Shown here: one piece after another, positions 1-9,861 of the stretch | Numbering within the stretch: position 1 is the stretch's first letter | Layout: every line of letters starts with the position of its first letter | DNA from: Paraphoma chrysanthemicola | Taxonomy: Eukaryota > Ascomycota > Dothideomycetes > Pleosporales > Phaeosphaeriaceae | NCBI GenBank assembly: GCA_020744225.1 | Contig: JAGMWG010000022.1 | Location: forward strand, 723,212 to 787,211 | Direction: 5' to 3' | Length of the DNA stretch: 64,000 nucleotides | Program-made: the position numbers and the translations under genes | The notes under the pieces: generated by a model | Databases searched by the model: none | Seen by the model: the letters and a program-made list of their open reading frames with translations, nothing else | What the model was told of the DNA's origin: nothing

Positions 1-242
1 GGTCGAGAGCTGCCATGGTGATCCGGAACTAGACATATCAGCACCACTTCAACTCGTGCGGGTTCGGGCCTGGAATTGTCGCTCCCCACAAGCTTAATTG
101 TCGCATAACGAAGAGTTTTATACTATGAGATTTCACTACTTACAGCAGAAGACGGATCAATAGCGGCGAGGATTGGGATACCTCCAGCAGGCACCCGGCG
201 TCCAAAGACACCGGCCGCGACGGGACCAATTGCACCGGACAT
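1..242 (-). CDS. Partial small gene, 5' exons only (hypothetical)
   Basis: A reading frame on the minus strand starts with ATG at 242 and encodes 33 residues (beginning MSGAIGPVAAG, rich in Gly and Ala). It reaches a GTAAGT donor at 143. A plausible acceptor (ATGTCTAG) lies at about 29, after which the frame stays open to the window edge (FRITMAALD). The intron would be 29-143. The rest of the gene lies outside the window. I do not recognise the family. The short Gly/Ala-rich start could suit a small organellar membrane protein, but that is a guess. The gene would be divergent from REV1 and share the ~440 bp between them. Confidence 0.3.
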
Positions 243-686
243 CTTGAAGAATGTGTGACGTATTAACAGCGCAAATGGCTATTGAAGTGAAGATGGTATG
301 GCCTCGAACAGGAAGTCGATGCTCAGGGAGTTGCGCAGCTTGAATACAGCTGGTAGAGCAGAGACGGATCGAGTGCAGGAAAATCGAGGACGGCCAAGAT
401 TTCATGTTGCAGAAAAGTTCCCAGCCAGCTCTTAGCGCCTCCTCACCGCCTGCGGGACTGGCAGAAAACCAGCAGCAGCGACCCACCTGCTGTTCGCGCT
501 AGATGACGACGCGACCGGAACCGTGCCACTACGCGTCCTGCCACTCCCCACGCCCACCAACACGCCATACTACTATATCGCGACATGCGCCAGCCTGACC
601 ACCCACGCATACCCCACGAATCATGATCACGGCCCCGATGAACGCCCTCGATCCGCCCCGGACGACATCAACACCCCGCCACCAAC
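243..686. other. Intergenic region, probable shared promoter
   Basis: This 444-bp stretch lies between the divergent partial gene and REV1. A 109-codon open frame on the minus strand overlaps the first exon of the partial gene in another frame and looks like a shadow. No TATA box or other clear signal was recognised. The sequence just upstream of the REV1 ATG is C-rich, as is common for fungal leaders. Confidence 0.4.
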
Positions 687-3600
687 ATGGGCTCGCGTCT
701 GGACAAGAACTCCGAGTCGGTCCGCAAGCGCATCGAGAAGCACACGTTTGACGGCGAGGATGGCGAGGAGTACAAGGGCTCGGCCTTTGGTGGCTTCACC
801 GACTACTTCCGGCGCAAGAAGATCAAACTGCAGAACCTCGACGCCGACATCCGCTCGCAGGCGGGGGACAAGCCTGCCATCTTCAAGGGCGTCGTCGCGC
901 ACGTGAACGGCTACACCCAGCCCTCGCTCAATGACCTGCACACGCTCATCGTGCAGCATGGTGGCGGCTTCATGCAGTACTTGGACGGGAAGACGACGGT
1001 GACGCACATCATCGCCAGCAATCTCACGCCAAAGAAAGTGGTTGAGTTCAAGAGATACCGCATTGTGAAGCCGGCATGGGTGGTGGACAGTATACAGGCC
1101 GGGAGACTGTTACCGTGGAACGAGTACCGTGTGGTGGACGAAGGCGAGAAGCAGAATGTCTTGGCTTTCGACAAAGGAAAGGTGCTCAGCCAGGCAAATG
1201 TCCGGCCGCGGGGCTACAGAGATCAGACGGACGCAAGCTGGTACACGAATCAGCTCAAGGGCAGTCAGGCCGGACCCTCCAGTACGCCCACACCAAGTGG
1301 AAGCCTGCGCTCGCGATTCTCCAAGCAGCGACTGCCCACTCCGGAAGATGACATCGACGAAATCGACGATCGTCCCCCTTCCCACCAGCCCGAAGGCGAG
1401 TCCGTTCAAGTACCAGCTGTAAAGGCCACTACTACGGACAAACTTGTGACTCCGCCAAAGACCAGCCCGCCCCTGGCGCCACAGCAGGACTTGTTCGAAG
1501 ACAAAGAGCTGGATGCTGCCGTAGCAGACCTTGACGACAGCCTCTATGCTGATGCCATGGCTCCTGCAGCACAAGAAGTCGTACCTGATGTCAACGGCGA
1601 GCGTGTGATGGACTTTATCGCTGCTGCGAATGCCCCACCATCCGAAGGTCGCCAGCTGACGGCCGAAGAACACAACGCAATTCTCCTTCGCGATCCCAAG
1701 ATACGCAAGTCGACCGTGGTGGACCCCAACTTTCTCGAACAGTACTATCGCGAGTCTCGTTTACACCATCTCTCCACCTGGAAGGCAGACCTCAAGTCGC
1801 AACTGCAGGCTTTAGCAAGCGAAAAGACTGCGGCTCAGAAAGCGAAGCAAAAACGCCCGGCGGGGGCTCGACGGTACATTCTCCACGTTGACTTCGACAG
1901 TTTCTTTGCCGCGGTCAGCCTGAAGAAGCACCCACAGTATAAAGACAAGCCAGCCGTCGTAGCGCACGGGCAGGGCAGCGGATCAGAGATTGCCAGCTGT
2001 AACTATCCTGCCAGGAAGTACGGCGTCAAGAACGGTATGTGGATGAAGCGGGCCCAAGAGTTGTGCCCCGACCTCAAGATCCTACCTTACGAGTTTCCTG
2101 CATACGAGGAAGCCAGCCGAGCATTTTACGATGCGATTCTTGCGACTGGTGGCCTTGTCCAAAGTGTCAGTATTGACGAAGCGCTGATCGATATCTCGAC
2201 CATCTGCCACGCCGTGGGTGGAAGTGACGGCCGTAAACCACACGAGGGCAGCAATTATCGCGAGCAAGCAAAGGCAGACGAAATTGCACAGTCACTTCGA
2301 GCAGAAGTCAAGGCGAAAACTGCGTGCGAAGTATCAGTCGGCATTGGTGGTAACATTCTGTTGGCCAAGGTAGCACTAAGAAAAGCAAAGCCTGCTGGCC
2401 AGCATCAGATCAAGCCGGACGATGTCCTGGATTTCATCGGCGAGCTTCAAGTGCAAGATCTACCAGGTGTTGCGTGGTCCATTGGAGGAAAGCTTGAAGA
2501 AATTGGTGCCAAGTTCGTCAAAGACATCCGCGATTTACCCAAGGAGAGGCTCGTTCAGGCACTTGGTCCCAAGACTGGCGAGAAGTTGTACGAATACTCT
2601 CGTGGTATTGATCGCCAAGAGGTCGGCGAACAGGTTGTTCGTAAGTCCGTGTCTGCCGAAGTCAACTGGGGCGTCCGCTTCGAGAACCAAGAGCAGGCAG
2701 ATGAATTTGTCGCAAATCTGTGCGGCGAACTACAGAAGCGACTTCTCAAGGAGAAGGTCAAAGGCAAGCAGTTCACAATGAAGATTATGCGTCGCTCACC
2801 GGACGCGCCACTAGACCCACCAAAGCACCTGGGCCATGGCAAGTGTGATACCCACAACAAGAGCATAGTACTTGGGGTCGCTACGAATGCGAAAGAAGTA
2901 CTTACCAAGGAGGCAATTGCCATTTTGCGAGGTTTTGGCTTCTCGCCCGGTGAGCTCCGAGGCATTGGGATTCAGATGACCAAGCTTGAGCCTATGAAGA
3001 ATGCTACTGATGGTGCCCTGGACAGCTCCCAGCGTCGATTGCAGTTCAAGGTCGGCAATACTGAAGCTGTTGCGCCTCGAAAAGAAGCTGCGCTGGTGGC
3101 CGTTGAGGAAGACCCCATCCAAGATGACCCAGAAACCCCACGGAAGCCAAAAGCAGGGGCTGAGGAAGAGCATGTTGCATTTGGAGCAGTTGAGCTGAAT
3201 CACTCTACTCCATCCCGTCGGCCTCTCAACACGCTCGGGACGCAATTTATCATGCCTACACAGGTCGATCCCAGAGTTCTCGCAGAGCTGCCTGAAGATA
3301 TCCGGTCCAAGCTCTTGCGACAGACACGTCAGTCGTCACCATCGCCCGGCGACCGCAAGGCCACACGATCTACAACACCAACTAAGGCTCTTCCATTTAC
3401 CATGACTGCGTTGCCTGCACAATCACAGCTTGATCCAGACATACTGGCTGCCCTGCCACCCGAAGTCCGCGCTGAAGTGCTGGCACAGTACGCGGCTGGT
3501 GCGACGCCGGCCTCGCCTTCCCGCCGACCACGACATGCTGATCAGACGCTACTACCTCAATCGCCCCGCAAGAACAGAATCATCGGTATTCCAGCCAAGA

Positions 3601-4340
3601 AGTCAATTGTCCCTATCAAGCGCGGCCGCGGTCGTCCTCCGAGGTCTGCGATGCTCGCTGCTGCTGCACAAGCGACAGCAACAAGCAGGAATGGGAAAAC
3701 ATTGACACAGGCGAACTTCATCTCCAAAAAGAATCCAGCCAGAGACAGTGTCAGCAGGGAAGGGTCCGCTGGACCGGTGAGTTTTGAAGATGTGGTACCC
3801 AAGGATGTACCGGTGGCAGCGAAAAAGAAAGATGACGAGCTCGATGCAGACTTCCTCTCTGCTTTACCGCCTGAACTTCGCGCCGAGGTCATTGCCGAGC
3901 ACAAACGCAAGAAGCTGCAAGCCTTCCGCCTTTCCGTGAACCGCAAGGCAAAAGCATCAGCACCGGTGCAAGTTCCCAGACCCGTGCAACGTATCAAGGT
4001 TCCCCGTCTGCCGAAGCCCACATTCACCACACAGAAGCTGAGCGAGGCGAACGACCTCCGAGCTGCGATGCGTGAGTGGGTGCGCGAATTTGCCGATGAG
4101 GGCCCGTATGGTGAAGACGTGGCCGCGCTCGTGAAGTATCTAGGCAAGGTAGTGAAGGAGGAAAGAGATCTTGCGAAAGCAGTGGGTGTAGCTAAGTGGG
4201 TTGACTGGGTGGCCAGCGACATAGCTGATGGCATTGACGACTTTGACGCTGAACGATGGGACCAGGCGCTTGAGCAGATCAAACTAGGTGTCACGGCGGC
4301 GGCCAAGGCACGGGGATTGGGTGCTGTTTCTTTCGATTGA
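687..4340 (+). CDS. REV1: DNA repair protein REV1 (Y-family translesion polymerase scaffold)
   Basis: A single-exon 1,217-aa protein. It inserts dCMP opposite abasic sites and scaffolds other translesion polymerases in the nucleus. Domain order is typical of REV1. A BRCT domain spans about residues 61-150. The Y-family polymerase core begins near residue 395 with HVDFDSFFAAV (first metal-binding Asp pair), followed by SIDEA near residue 495. Helix-hairpin-helix and little-finger regions follow to about 760. Three ubiquitin-binding (UBM) motifs with the conserved Leu-Pro pair sit near residues 860, 915 and 1052. The C-terminal helical domain (about 1116-1217) normally binds REV7 and other polymerases. 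The start is the first in-frame ATG and gives the usual N-terminus. Length matches fungal orthologues. It is convergent with the Yippee-like gene. Confidence 0.95.
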   Translation: MGSRLDKNSESVRKRIEKHTFDGEDGEEYKGSAFGGFTDYFRRKKIKLQNLDADIRSQAGDKPAIFKGVVAHVNGYTQPSLNDLHTLIVQHGGGFMQYLDGKTTVTHIIASNLTPKKVVEFKRYRIVKPAWVVDSIQAGRLLPWNEYRVVDEGEKQNVLAFDKGKVLSQANVRPRGYRDQTDASWYTNQLKGSQAGPSSTPTPSGSLRSRFSKQRLPTPEDDIDEIDDRPPSHQPEGESVQVPAVKATTTDKLVTPPKTSPPLAPQQDLFEDKELDAAVADLDDSLYADAMAPAAQEVVPDVNGERVMDFIAAANAPPSEGRQLTAEEHNAILLRDPKIRKSTVVDPNFLEQYYRESRLHHLSTWKADLKSQLQALASEKTAAQKAKQKRPAGARRYILHVDFDSFFAAVSLKKHPQYKDKPAVVAHGQGSGSEIASCNYPARKYGVKNGMWMKRAQELCPDLKILPYEFPAYEEASRAFYDAILATGGLVQSVSIDEALIDISTICHAVGGSDGRKPHEGSNYREQAKADEIAQSLRAEVKAKTACEVSVGIGGNILLAKVALRKAKPAGQHQIKPDDVLDFIGELQVQDLPGVAWSIGGKLEEIGAKFVKDIRDLPKERLVQALGPKTGEKLYEYSRGIDRQEVGEQVVRKSVSAEVNWGVRFENQEQADEFVANLCGELQKRLLKEKVKGKQFTMKIMRRSPDAPLDPPKHLGHGKCDTHNKSIVLGVATNAKEVLTKEAIAILRGFGFSPGELRGIGIQMTKLEPMKNATDGALDSSQRRLQFKVGNTEAVAPRKEAALVAVEEDPIQDDPETPRKPKAGAEEEHVAFGAVELNHSTPSRRPLNTLGTQFIMPTQVDPRVLAELPEDIRSKLLRQTRQSSPSPGDRKATRSTTPTKALPFTMTALPAQSQLDPDILAALPPEVRAEVLAQYAAGATPASPSRRPRHADQTLLPQSPRKNRIIGIPAKKSIVPIKRGRGRPPRSAMLAAAAQATATSRNGKTLTQANFISKKNPARDSVSREGSAGPVSFEDVVPKDVPVAAKKKDDELDADFLSALPPELRAEVIAEHKRKKLQAFRLSVNRKAKASAPVQVPRPVQRIKVPRLPKPTFTTQKLSEANDLRAAMREWVREFADEGPYGEDVAALVKYLGKVVKEERDLAKAVGVAKWVDWVASDIADGIDDFDAERWDQALEQIKLGVTAAAKARGLGAVSFD

Positions 4341-4602
4341 ACATTGCATGGGAGGTGTTTCGTGGGATGCCAAGTGCGATTCGATTACTATTAAGCAGAT
4401 GTGTAGTATGATGAAAAACGAACCATTACGCCAATCCATGCGCCTGTCTCGTATCCGAAGTCCATCCAGGGAGTGTCGGGGGTATCTGTGGGTATGTGAA
4501 GTGATGCATCATGTCGTGATGAAGTGTGGGGTATCCATAAGAACAAAATACCAAAACTCCCAAAGAAAAGCCATCGCAACGCCCGAACGTCGTAATCCAG
4601 CT

Positions 4603-5313
4603 CTAAAAAGCCCGTCCCTTCCTCCGCCGCCTCGCAAGCTGCGGACTCCAAATCCCACTAAACAAATCCTCACACTCGTCTTCATCCTGCGAATCAAACT
4701 CGACATCTTCATCAGCATCATCTGCATCCTCACTTTCTCTCTTCACTTCTACACCACCATTCTCTTCGACCGCACCTACGTCTTCCCACCCAACACTCTT
4801 CACAACTCTCTTCGTCTCGAGAATGAATTTCCCGACTTTATACCTCTGCCCTTCTTCTTCGGCGTGTACGTATTTCCACCCAAGTACGCTCCCGCAACTC
4901 CGGCAACTGATATCGCTGACTGTATGTGCGCCGGTAACGAGTTGTCGTGGAACGGGTTTATGCGTAAATGTATTCGGTAAATCCCCCGCTTTCCAGCCCG
5001 TTGCGTCAAGACTCCCGCCGCGCAGGAAATTGTGCAATGCACTTGGTGGTGGCGGTGGGGACACGAGGTATGCGCGACCGTGGCGGCCGGTGAAGCCCTT
5101 GGATATGATGGAGCTGGTGGGGATCAGGTCGGTTAGGCATTTGTGGCAGCGGAGATGCGAGCTTGGGGCGGTGGAGAGGAAGGATGTTGGTTGGGGAGGC
5201 GAGGACGAGGGGGTGCTGGTTGTTGAGGTTGTTGTTGCGGAGGAGCGGCGGCGGCGGAAGGGGATGCTGGGGAGGAGGTAGAGGGGGAAAGGTTGGGTTG
5301 GGGAGTTTGGCAT
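4603..5313 (-). CDS. Yippee/Mis18-type zinc-binding protein
   Basis: A 236-aa single-exon protein. After a Ser/Thr/Pro-rich N-terminus (about residues 1-50) comes a Yippee-like zinc-binding fold. It has a first CxxC knuckle (CHKC) at about residue 55, the GFTGRHGRAYLV segment, a LVTGAHTVSDI segment, then the second knuckle CRSCG followed by LGWKYVHA and a run ending in GKFILE. These are the conserved blocks of the Yippee family. Four cysteines in two CxxC pairs would bind one zinc. The C-terminal 60 residues are acidic (Asp/Glu-rich) and end in a basic cluster that may be a nuclear signal. Yippee proteins are conserved in eukaryotes but their molecular role is poorly defined. The gene is convergent with REV1. 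Confidence 0.82.
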   Translation of the reverse strand: MPNSPTQPFPLYLLPSIPFRRRRSSATTTSTTSTPSSSPPQPTSFLSTAPSSHLRCHKCLTDLIPTSSIISKGFTGRHGRAYLVSPPPPPSALHNFLRGGSLDATGWKAGDLPNTFTHKPVPRQLVTGAHTVSDISCRSCGSVLGWKYVHAEEEGQRYKVGKFILETKRVVKSVGWEDVGAVEENGGVEVKRESEDADDADEDVEFDSQDEDECEDLFSGIWSPQLARRRRKGRAF

Positions 5314-6614
5314 GTTGAGCGATGAGTGTTGATTAAGGTACTGAGTTATCGGCCACTTTCAGGGTAGAAGGTGGACGTTATGTGCGCGCTTTTGGGTGGT
5401 CTGATGGCGCGTCTGACAATGTCCGCAGGCCGCTCCAGGTATCACGTAAAGGTCGTTGGGAGCTTGTTTGTCCTGATATTGCCAAAGTCCTGGGACGTAT
5501 CTAGCACGTCTTAATCTGCCGAGTCTATGATGGCGTCTTCGAATGCTTAAACCCGGCGGTGTGGTCGACCGGCTTTGGATGAATAGTAGTCCCAAAGAGC
5601 TCCGCGCTGCCCCGCCTTGTTCTTGAGCCCACTGGAGTCGACGAAAGCAGCTCTCCAGGAGTGCGAGGGAGGTATGTGAGCAGGAGAAGCGGTCAGACGC
5701 TCGCAAGAGGGAAAAACCCTCCCTATGAGGGGTTCCGTCGCAAGTGACTTGAGATGGTCGCGCAGGTGACGTGCTTAAAGCCTGGCGCTAATGCGATAAG
5801 GACGCCACAGCCGAAAGCTAACGATGGCGGGGCTGCTGGATACTGCACTTCGTTGGAGCGACAAGCCTTGTGCACACCGCGATATCCGCGTCGGCGATGG
5901 TGTTAAAGTTCAAGTGTCTGGGTCGGAGCGAAATTTATTGTGTCTTTTGAAAAAGGTCGTCGCGTTTCATGATTCAGTATCGTCGAATCACGACTAACCA
6001 CGCGCATCACGCGCTCGTTCGACAACCTGGAACGACATCACGAGTGTGCTGGCAGTCCCGATGCCCTCCGGTTGGTCCTGCTGCTTGAGAATCATTCCGT
6101 GGACATTCGGTGTTCTTCAAAGTAACAACAGCGCCTCCCGTGCCGACTCACTCAGGCTTCACCTTTCTCATCTGGCTCCGAGTCGTAGATTGCGATAGAT
6201 AATGCGCAATTGCTGTATATGCAGCTATTCGAAATCGACTATGGCAAGATCATCATCTGGGCACAATCACGTGCCATAAATGAGTGCGTCTCCGTACGCT
6301 CTTCAGGATCGCCTTATTTTAAGTATTCCTTCATTGGCCGTGTGCCTCAAATCTCACCCGCAATAGTTATTGTCAACATGATTCTTTGCATCGCTCTTGC
6401 TGTGCGGGGGAAACTTTCCCAGCATCTCCTTCCTTTCCTCTGCTGTCCCTGCCTTCATTAATTACTCCTTCCTCACAGTCATCGAGAGGTATCTTCATGT
6501 CGCTGCCCACTATGGATGTTGTTCCTTTCGACCTAGGTCTTCACGAAAACCAGGCCGTATCATTATCTCATCGCAGCAGCCCCGTCCCATCGTCTTTCGA
6601 CTCGTATCGCGAAG
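5314..6614. other. Intergenic region, no gene recognised
   Basis: This 1.3-kb stretch lies between the divergent Yippee-like and kinase genes. Open frames of 73-115 codons occur on both strands, but none shows a recognisable domain, conserved motif or splice pattern. It probably holds both promoters and a long 5' leader of the kinase. The C/T-rich tracts around 6,420-6,480 look like a fungal promoter pyrimidine region. Confidence 0.4.
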
Positions 6615-9600
6615 ATGATGGCCCTCGTGCATGCTCGCAAGAGAAAGGATGCGCACAACCCGCGATGGGCTTCTCGTGACAAGGGCAAGGTCCGCCTCAT
6701 CGAGCACTCTGGTCAAGAGCTTCTCGGCGCCTCAGCAAAAACCACACAAGCGCGCAACAGCATCTCGGCCAGCGGTACCTTCACCAATCTGCGTAATGGA
6801 AGCATCAAGATATTCTCCATCTTCCGCAGTGGCAAGAGTAAGTACACGATGAAACACTCTCAGCGAGGTACTTACATGCCTTGAGGTCCTGCTATGAGTG
6901 CTGCGAAAGCTGCTACGACCAGCATTGGCTCAGGCTCCACCACTACGGACAGCACCCAGCGGGCGGAAGTTCCACTTCATATTACCACACGCATCCTACA
7001 AAGCCCTAGTGTTCCAAACATTCCTTCTACTCTACCGCCACCGAATCTACATCATCGAAGCTCCTCCCTAATGCAACTCACCAACGCGGCAGTTTTCGAT
7101 GGCGAATCCGAACCTATCATGAGCACACACAAAAGACAACCTATCAGTCTGCACGTAAGCAGATCGACACCTGGCTTGTCGAGGCAGCTCACGACGAAGG
7201 TCTCGAACACCTTCTTTCATAACGATACTGTTGTACATCGCCCCAAGCTAAGTTCGCGGCCCAGCGTTCACACAGCTTACTTCGAAGAAACTGTGAATAA
7301 TCAGCCAAACGTTGCATCTTCTCAGTCCCCAATGTCTGAGGTGCCGTCACTTCCGTCACAGACGCAAAGTGCTCCAGGAAGCAGTAATGCACCCCTCAGC
7401 CAGTCAACCGCTCCCACCTCCTTTGTCTCTTCTGGTGCCCCGATTTCTGCGGAGACGACGCATCGTGCAAACCACGGCTCAAGCAATACACCCGCCATGA
7501 CTTCGCCCATGTTCGAGTCTCCGACCGACCGCATTACGTCGCGATGGCTTGTATTTCCCCGTCAGGATGCACCACGTCTCTGCGAGCCTTCAGTCGCGAC
7601 GATTGAGAACGCGGCAGCTGCCAAGGTCTTTTTCGAGTCGCACTTCAACCAATTGCTTGGAGCTAAGTCCACTCCTCGCTCAATGCGCCGTCGCAACATG
7701 GAGCGAAAGGTTTTCGCGATGGCATTACCAAATGAGCAGCGGCAGCAACAACGGAAGGCTTGGTACATGGCAGAGAACCACCATCTACGTCAAACACGAG
7801 TTATGAAGTCAGGGACTCTCGTGCGACAGAACATCAAAGGCGTGCACGTATCGAACTACGACGTCGTTCGAGTACTAGGTAAGGGTAGCTTCGGTGTCGT
7901 TCGCCTGGTGCGCGAGAAGAGTGATCACCACAGTAGCTCAAGCGGAAGCGAAGCATATCGTGTAGACCATGTGGATGGCGCATCGATTCACGGCATTGAT
8001 ATACCTCCACCGCCGATCCGCAAGACGAAACAGGTGTTCGCCATGAAGGTTATCAGAAAGTCAGATATGCTACGGAACAGCCAAGAGGGACATCTGCGAG
8101 CAGAACGAGACTTTTTGGTGGCGTCAGAGAGCTGTCGGTGGGTGGTGCCACTCATGACCGCTTTTCAAGACATCAACAACCTCTATCTTGTCATGGAATA
8201 TATGGTCGGTGGTGACTTTTTAGGTTTGCTCTTACGCGAGGATATTCTTGACGAGAACGTTGCGAAGTGGTACTTGGCTGAGATGATATTGTGCATCGAA
8301 GAGGCCCATCGCATGAACTGGATACACCGCGATGTTAAGCCAGACAATTTCCTGATTACTTCTTCGGGACACCTCAAGATATCTGATTTTGGTCTGGCTT
8401 TCGATGGTCACTGGGCTCACAACCAGACGTACTACAACGAGCATCGGTACAATTTGCTTCGCGACTTGGATATGCAAGTCCAGGGCGATGCTCAAGACCT
8501 AGAAGAGGAGAAAGAACGCCAGGACACTAGGCGGACTCTCAACCTAATCAATGGCCAGCCTCGTGGTCGAGCCCCGTTCGAGGCGAGGCAGGACGGTGCG
8601 AATGGCCCAATCATCGACTGGCTCAACCGTACCCAGAAGCGCCAATTTGCGAAGAGCGTGGTCGGAACCAGCCAGTACATGGCGCCAGAGGTCATTCGTG
8701 GCGAAAACTACGACGGACGTTGCGATTGGTGGAGCATCGGCATCATTTTGTATGAGGTGCGTAAATGTGTTGCGACATTATTGAGATTGCACTGACGTAT
8801 CATCCACAGTGTCTTTACGGCTGTACGCCGTTCTTCTGCGACAACCGCCAGGCCACCAAAGCACGAATATTGGTAGGTTCTCATCGGACCCGCTTCGTGC
8901 AAGGCTGATCAGACTAGGACCACCGACGATGGTTGCGCTTTCCGCTGGACCAGCGATTTGCCCGTCCCAACGTCGATCGCGTGCCCCTGATGCCCGTTTC
9001 CCGCAATGCCATCGATCTCATGATGAGACTTCTCGAGGAACGACAAGATCGCCTGTCTGCGAAGCGCTACCGAGAAAATGACTGGGTGCTGCGTGACAAG
9101 GCAGTCGGCGCTCGTCGTGTACGCAATGTCAACGTGACTGGTCACATTGTGTATCCGAATGATGCCGAGGATATCAAATCCCATGCGTTCTTCCGGAATA
9201 TCCAGTGGTCAACGCTTCATATGACCCGGCCACCTTTCATACCCCGCGTGCATGGTGGGCAGCCTATCACCAAGTACTTTGATGATGAGAACGAGATCAT
9301 GAGCGCATCGGATCATCTTGACTCGTCAAGCTACGAAGCTATGGAACAGCTAGCCGTTCCGGAACCGGCGGCCATGGTACCAGAAGGCGAAGTCACACCA
9401 ACAGCGGCGCCTGGTACTAGTGTTGTTGTGCCCGTTTACGCACAGGTCTACACGTCAGTACAGAAGATCAGACGCCGCAAGAAGGAGAAGAAGAGGCCTC
9501 GGGACAAGATGCTTCGTGATCCACATGTTGGACGAGCAGTTCTGGAGCTGCGCAAGAAAGGAGCTTTTGTCGGGTACACGTATCGCAGGCCGACCTTTTC

Positions 9601-9679
9601 GCTACCTGAACTCGATAATAGAGTCAACGCCACCAGACCAACACTCACGAGGGCTAGTGTGGCTACGGTAAGCGCTTGA
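6615..9679 (+). CDS. NDR-family AGC serine/threonine kinase
   Basis: Spliced CDS is 6615-6837, 6886-8756, 8810-8872 and 8918-9679 (972 aa). All three introns are GT-AG, 45-53 nt, and keep frame. The long N-terminus (about 300 residues) is Ser/Thr/Pro-rich and probably disordered. A MOB-binding-like basic segment (AKVFFESHFNQLL, then an RRR cluster) precedes the kinase domain. The domain has the Gly loop GKGSFGVV, VAIK-type Lys in FAMKVI, HRDVKPDN and DFGLAF. A long insert (about 110 residues) lies before the activation-segment end YMAPEVI, which is a hallmark of NDR/LATS kinases. The C-terminal hydrophobic motif is FVGYTY. NDR kinases act with MOB proteins in polarity and septation. The N-terminus differs from Cot1/Cbk1 and Dbf2, so this may be the third, unclassified fungal NDR (Ppk35-like); that subfamily call is tentative. 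Confidence 0.88.
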
Positions 9680-9861
9680 TACGATGACTAGGCTGGATGG
9701 GTACATGGGTTTATTCTTACTCAATACAAGCTTCACTTTGCTTTGATATCAATTCATCATTGTGCGCAACCAAGCCATTGCCCCGGCTTGATAGTAACCA
9801 TCATTTGCTACGTGTACTTAAGCTCTACTTCCGTTGACATTTGCTGTACATGTACAATATG

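Noticed and set aside
3557..4306. A 249-aa minus-strand protein opposite REV1.
   Set aside because: The plus strand encodes the conserved REV1 C-terminus; the reverse frame has low complexity and no motif.
4823..5281. A 152-aa plus-strand protein.
   Set aside because: It is the antisense shadow of the Yippee-like gene, whose cysteine pairs are conserved.
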